Assembly: GCA_032690845.1 (NCBI GenBank)
Contig: CM064427.1
Location: 4,847,501 to 4,911,500, forward strand
Length of the DNA stretch: 64,000 nucleotides
Direction of reading: 5' to 3'
Origin: Eleusine coracana subsp. coracana
Taxonomy: Eukaryota > Streptophyta > Magnoliopsida > Poales > Poaceae
Under the pieces are notes generated by a model that was given only the letters and a program-made list of their open reading frames with translations, was not told where the DNA came from and did no database searches. Of the stretch, positions 59,019-64,000 are shown piece by piece (position 1 is the first letter of the stretch; every line of letters starts with the position of its first letter). Position numbers and translations under genes: made by a program.

Positions 59019-61310
59019 CTCCGTGGAGGATACACACAGAATGCAAAACACACACACTCCGGGCCACTGACGTTTGATATCGACCCAGAGTGGCGCGATC
59101 CCGATCCAAGCCCACTTTTCCCTGCGAGGCTCGAGCCCAACCCAGCACTTTCTCAACCTAAAATGGAATTCCCTTTTCTGTCAAACATGCCTGAAAGGAA
59201 CAACTGATAGGCTTGATCGGACCAGACAATCTTGTTCGTTCATCTCGACCGCACAATCAACGACATGCTCCTGTTCATACTCTTCTCAAGGCTCCAGTAT
59301 CCAGTTTGTACTGGATATCAGGATATGAATCCACCATATCCTAACCATCCAGCCCTCCCGTCCCAGCCGTCACCTGCAATCCATATCTCGAGCCGAGAGC
59401 AACGCTCCTGAGCAACAATGGGTGCGGAAATGGAGAACGTGTCGTGGCAAGGAAGGCACTGTCGAGCACAATGTGTGACACCCACTTTTCTCCTGGTCAG
59501 CGGCAGCAGCACCATGAGCAAGCTGCTGCGCCACGAGATCGGTGGGTTGAACGGCTGGACCGCCGCGCCCGGACGCCACCTTTTTGCACCGAGATGTTCT
59601 GGCGCTTCAAGCTGAAGGTGAGTAAGGCAGTGGGCTAACGACGACACCGTACGTAACGCATAGGTGTCGTCGCCGCCCCTGTGCATGGAAATACAATGTG
59701 TAAAACGAAAACACATAATTTCACACAATCACACATATGTAGGTCGTGTCCGTACGTGTGTGAAATACACTTTGTAACACCAATATCCAAAACACATTAA
59801 AAAAATGGTACACACACACGACAGTAACTTTCCGATCAAAAGGATTGTCTTATTTACTGTGAAAGTTCTATATTGACTTTTTTGTCTGTATTTATTTCAC
59901 CTCATTTGCTTGCAGGAAAGAATTCCTTGTTCATTCTGCTGACGACATGGAGTTTTCACCATTGTTGATAAGACCATTCCTGCAAATGATTTCATTTTTG
60001 TGATTGATTGGGAAGAAGTGATGACTGTTGCGTTTCAACAGACTACTAATGCTTCCGTTGCCTCGTGCAGTATGTTTTAGTCATTGTCTAAGAAACTTTG
60101 GACATATATGTATTTCGGACATATCCTTCTGAGAGTTACATATTATAATTGTTGACAGATAAGGGTGGGGACATATGGTACTTCAACAACTTCCCTGAAA
60201 AGATGGAGAGTTTATTTTGTAATAAAATCAATGATTCTATCATTATTGTTTCTTCTTAGATAAGGAGTGTCTATAAGATGAGAGCAATTCCATAGGGTCT
60301 CCGCTACTACCTAAAGCAGATAGTAGTGGAGATGCCTTTCGAGTCAGTTTAGTTGCGGGACCTGAGATGCATGCTAATAAGCCCCTTTGGCGTTTTGTCA
60401 CTAGAAGTGCCTTTTCAACTGCTGGTAGCACGCTAGTAGCTTTTTGTAGGTTCGAGACTTGGAAAAAAAGTTTCAAGTACACTGACAGATTGGCATGGAT
60501 TACATTCTGCCAGGCGCTAATGCTTGATAACCTAACACCAACCAACAGCTCAGGTATGCTTCCCCTCGAGGCTTGAGTCGAACCCAGCACTGAGTCTCTT
60601 TGAAGCAAAAACAGAATTCCCTTTTCTCTCAACCATGACCCAAATGAACGAATGCGCTCTATCGAACCAGATTCTTGACCGTATGCTCACTAACCGAGAT
60701 CCTATTCACATTCTTCGCAAATACTCGTCCAGTTTGAAACATATATGACCAAACCCGACCCCTCCCACTCCTAAGACAGATCTATAGCTAGGCATCTAGG
60801 CTACATGGCCCGGCCCGAGCTGATTAGGCGCCATGCAAGCTATGCTGCAGCGTGCTTTGGGCCTAAGGTGCAGCTCGAGGCATGGCCCGGAGGTGGTACA
60901 ACGACCTACTGGGGGCTTTGACGCCGCCAATAAGGAAGCGATGGCATGCACGCCGCAACCTCCAAGGAGGGAGAGGGAGTAGGGAGAGGAGGAGCAGGGC
61001 ATGACCACGTGGTCCTTGGCATCGAGCTCTCATGCCACACTGAGAACTTGTGTAGGAGCGAGAGAGGGAGAGCTCATGGCCTCCTGCTGCCCCTAATTCG
61101 CCTTGAGCTCATGCCGGACAAGTAGATGATGAGCTCGAGACATGTGTTTTTCTAGGAGAGGGAGAACCAGTAAAGGAGGAGAGGGAGATGACATCAACGG
61201 GTGGTGGCCTGCGGTGCGATGCTAGGGTTTTGGTCTTTCAGGGCGGGTTGCCCAGGAGGCAAGGGGAATGAGGATTGGGGGTGTGGGGTGAGGCCAGGGC
61301 ACAAGCATGA

Positions 61311-61773
61311 TAAAGATGGCAATGGATACCTATTACCCATGACCCGGTGGATTTTTCTCCCATAAGGAGGCGGGTTTGGGTGAAAGATTGTGCCCATGGG
61401 TCTACTAATGGTGAGCAAGGTTCACCATTGTGTAGGCTGGGTCCAGGTATGGTTTGGAAGTACCCAAACCCATTCTTGATAGACCCAATACCAATTGTAA
61501 TTGTCAGACCATTTATAAGGAGTGCAACCCAAACTAATCCCCATCTGACAGTTCAGTCCAGCTCTAGCAAATAAACTCCCTTCTGCACCTCCAAGTCTCT
61601 ATTTGGAGGGCGAGTATGGATAAGCGATGGATAATTTTTACCTAACGGGTATTGGTTTGGATCAAAATCTCCACCCATGAGTGTTAATGGAGTATCCAAC
61701 AAGAGTTATCTCAGATCACGAGTATGGGTCCGAGGAGACAAAACATGGTGGGTTTGTACCCATTTCCAACTTT
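61311..61773. mobile_element. Probable non-autonomous hAT element, 463 bp
   Basis: Left end TAAAGATGGCAATGGATACC; the reverse complement of the right end is AAAGTTGGAAATGGGTACAA. Flanks AAGCATGA (61303-61310) and GGGCATGA (61774-61781) agree in 6 of 8 positions, an imperfect 8-bp target duplication. The interior repeats ATGGGT/ACCCAT-type motifs, common in this kind of element. No transposase. Confidence 0.5.
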
Positions 61774-62088
61774 GGGCATGACACATGTGTTCCTGGCCTA
61801 CGGGTATTGCCGACCTGCTGGGGTTGGGTGCGTTGTCAGCCTGCTGGCGCTAGCAACTAGAAAGTGCTTCCGGGCAAACCTCCTTTCTGAGTTCTTCTAC
61901 ATTCCGTTAGCCGTCATAAGCCCATTTAAAACCATGCCGTGCCGTGCTCATGCTAGGCCAAAATCAGTGGGCTGCATGCCAACCCGTTTACCACAGCCCA
62001 TACGCCCAACTATAGACGATAGATCTCACAAAAACCCTAACCATCCAATCAAGAAAATACATTGGTGAAATCCTTCTTCCTAGTCTAA

Positions 62089-62725
62089 TGGTCCCAGTGT
62101 GTCTATTCCTAGTGCTACGTGTCTTAGACACGGAGAAGATGTTATTGGTTTTTGGGTCTTTCCCATGTGTTGACAGAACACGTGGAAATCCATTTTTCTA
62201 GTAGTACTTTCAAGCACGCCACCACCCCAAAACCTCCTCGTACAAGATGTGCACACCGTTTGTGAGCATCCACAGGCGTGAAAATGGAAAACTCTGACCA
62301 GGACGTTATCGAGGTCAACAAGGGCCGCTAACCGTCACTGTCTCTCTATAAACTTCAAGCAAAATTCCCTTTTTATACTCTCAAACATGACCCTTAACGT
62401 GAAAAGACATGACCCAAACAAACGACTACGCTCGATTGGACCAGATTTACCTTGACCGTATGATCCCTACTCGAGATCTTGTTCACACTCTTCTGAAGGC
62501 TCCAACATGAAGTTTGAAGTGTATATGAACCAAATCTGGCCAAAACCCTATCCACATCCAACCAAGTGTGTTCAAATCCGTCTTCGCTGTATAGTGGCCT
62601 CTAGTGTGTCTACTTGTTGGTGCTTTGTGTTTTACACATGAAGAAGATGTTTCCCTATGTTTTCAGGTCTTTCCCTGTGTTGTCGGCACACTTGGAAATC
62701 CACTTTTCTCATAGTGCTCCCCAAC
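62089..62725. repeat. Direct repeat, two copies of about 130 bp, 506 bp apart
   Basis: 62089-62215 and 62595-62725 share AGTGTGTCTA, GAAGATGTT, GGTCTTTCCC(A/T)TGTGTTG and TGGAAATCCA(T/C)TTTTCT in order. Non-coding; diverged by roughly one base in six by eye. Confidence 0.6.
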
Positions 62726-62823
62726 GACATAAAAACGCTTAGCATGGGGCTGTTAAGTTCAAGGGGCCGCTTGCTGCTGGTAGTTTTGTTGAGGACCAAG
62801 TCTCCTGGTCGCCGCGGTGCCAA

Positions 62824-63173
62824 GGAGTTCCATTATTGCAATTGCAAGGGCGTCAGACAGTGGAGGGTAGTTGCAACAGTAGGGTGATGGTGGTCGCGTT
62901 ATTATCAGTGTTGCCAGATGAGAAAGTGCAACATCAAAACATCATCATTATATGTGCGTAGCACACTAGCAGCTTCTAACTAGGGAGTACTCTGATTTTT
63001 TTCTTAGGAGGAAAGGCATAGCCCAGCAGAGATAAACTCCAAGTTCACCAGACCAGACAAGGATAGAGTGTCACGGTGCTAAAAACTGATCTTGTTTGCT
63101 TGTTCTCTAGTGGAATACATAGAAACAACTATATGATCTAATATCTAATGGATCAAGAAGGCACTGCACCCTC

Positions 63174-63205
<32 letters not shown>

Positions 63206-64000
63206 GCGTCCGCTGTAACTCCGCCTGACTCTCATAGAATGCATCATCTGTGTGCTTTGGCATATATGCCTCTCTCAGGCAAGGTGCGGCCGGAGAACAT
63301 CACATTTTAGTGGGAGCTCATCAAATGCCATGGGTTGCCTAGCCAGTAGTTCAATACCACAATGCCTTAATTCATCAAAATGTATTAATTCATCAAAAGG
63401 AAATGGAAACATGCCTTGATCAGGAATGGACGATCCGATTGTGGAAGGATGGTCATTCTTGTGCTCTCTTCTAGGATCTGATTGTGGAAGGATGCTAGAT
63501 TCATGCCATGGGAGCTCATCAAATAAAGCTTGATATCCAGGCTTTCACCTGGTCTGCATTGTTTTATTTCTTGGCACTGGTTAATGCCTTAATTCATAGC
63601 TAACCATGAGCATCGCCATCAAGAGTAGAGCAGTTTTGAGGCTGCCTCCTAAAGCACAAAAATGGACTCATGAGTATCATATCTTATACCTATGCATAAA
63701 ATAATTGAGATACTTATATCTAGCTACACTTCATTGAGATTTGTTTTTCAAATTCTGAATAACACAACAAACTAATCCCAATTGATGGGATTAGAACACA
63801 CTAATTTTGTGGAGTATACATGATCCCTCAAGAAACAACTTTCAGAGTACAAAGCACTATGAGGGCAACAAATAACAAAAGTATGATCAACCTAAGAGGG
63901 CTTGGTGATATCCGAAATACGAACGATTTTTATATTGGCAACCTTTCCATGTCGACATACACAGCTAGCTGAAGGAACCGTTTTAGGCTGACCAGACATA
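62824..64000. other. Gene-free right edge with a C29 tract
   Basis: C29 at 63177-63205. GATTGTGGAAGGATG occurs twice near 63437 and 63480, and GGGAGCTCATCAAAT twice near 63313 and 63510, suggesting a small local duplication. No gene, and no sign that one crosses the window edge. Confidence 0.45.

Larger units (their letters stand above)
58010..62530. repeat. Dispersed four-copy diverged repeat
   Basis: Four places share the ordered motifs AATTCCCTTTTCTCTCAA-like, CATGACC-like, GACCAGA-like, a GATC(T)TGTTCACA-like string, then CTTCTCAAGGCTCCA-like and CCAGTTTGAA-like. They lie at about 58015-58170, 59160-59320, 60610-60760 and 62365-62525. The first two are also followed by a common segment ending CGGTGCTTCAAGCTGCAGGT / GGCGCTTCAAGCTGAAGGT (58556 and 59600). 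ORFs in these segments (58349-58594 minus, 59418-59615 plus) are broken and unrecognised. They could be relics of an amplified element or gene. Confidence 0.55.

Noticed and set aside
1..64000. CRISPR arrays, bacterial operons, tRNA or rRNA genes
   Set aside because: None seen; the repeats present are microsatellites, MITEs and segmental duplications, and no tRNA B-box/cloverleaf was recognised by eye.

Overview
The window is nuclear DNA of a flowering plant, very probably a grass (Poaceae; panicoid is my guess). Genes are split by short GT-AG introns, 5' ends are GC-rich, and intergenic DNA is full of MITEs, hAT relics, a solo LTR and microsatellites. There are no bacterial features. Exon structures were built by hand: splice sites and reading phase were checked codon by codon, with no alignment or RNA evidence.

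Genes, left to right. (1) 1862-11423, minus: a SAC-domain phosphoinositide phosphatase of the plant SAC1-5 type, 16 exons, 771 codons. (2) 20480-21887, plus: a J-domain (DnaJ-like) protein whose last five exons are intact but whose first exon has no in-frame ATG and no splice donor. (3) About 26000-26560, plus: a broken gene of unknown family at the right end of a 1.2-kb tandem array. (4) 28203-30212, minus: nucleolar GTPase NOG1, uninterrupted ORF with UTR introns. (5) 31592-34041, plus: mitochondrial adrenodoxin-like ferredoxin, 7 exons, divergent from NOG1 across a short shared promoter. (6) 36237-36890, minus: small plant protein with one N-terminal membrane segment. (7) 40347-41202, minus: chloroplast peroxiredoxin Q, 3 exons. 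(8) 42272-43766, minus: a broken gene interrupted by a hAT element. (9) 50575-53444, minus: COP1-interacting-protein-7-like protein, 4 exons, with a partial copy near 46.4-47.6 kb. The genes are ordinary nuclear housekeeping or plastid/mitochondrial genes and do not form a pathway or operon; only the NOG1/ferredoxin pair shares regulatory DNA.

The rest is repeats. The most informative is 22.2-26.2 kb, three tandem copies in which the middle copy is a left-half/right-half hybrid of its neighbours, as expected from unequal crossing-over. Each copy junction carries a long C tract facing a similar-length G tract. Other structures are five elements with TIRs and recognisable target duplications, a solo LTR with a perfect 5-bp TSD inside a 252-bp tandem repeat, a possible Helitron 3' end, and a four-copy diverged repeat at 58-62.5 kb. 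The stretch 53.8-64 kb has no gene I can support. I found no convincing new molecular system; the best leads are genome-evolution events and the damaged J-domain gene.
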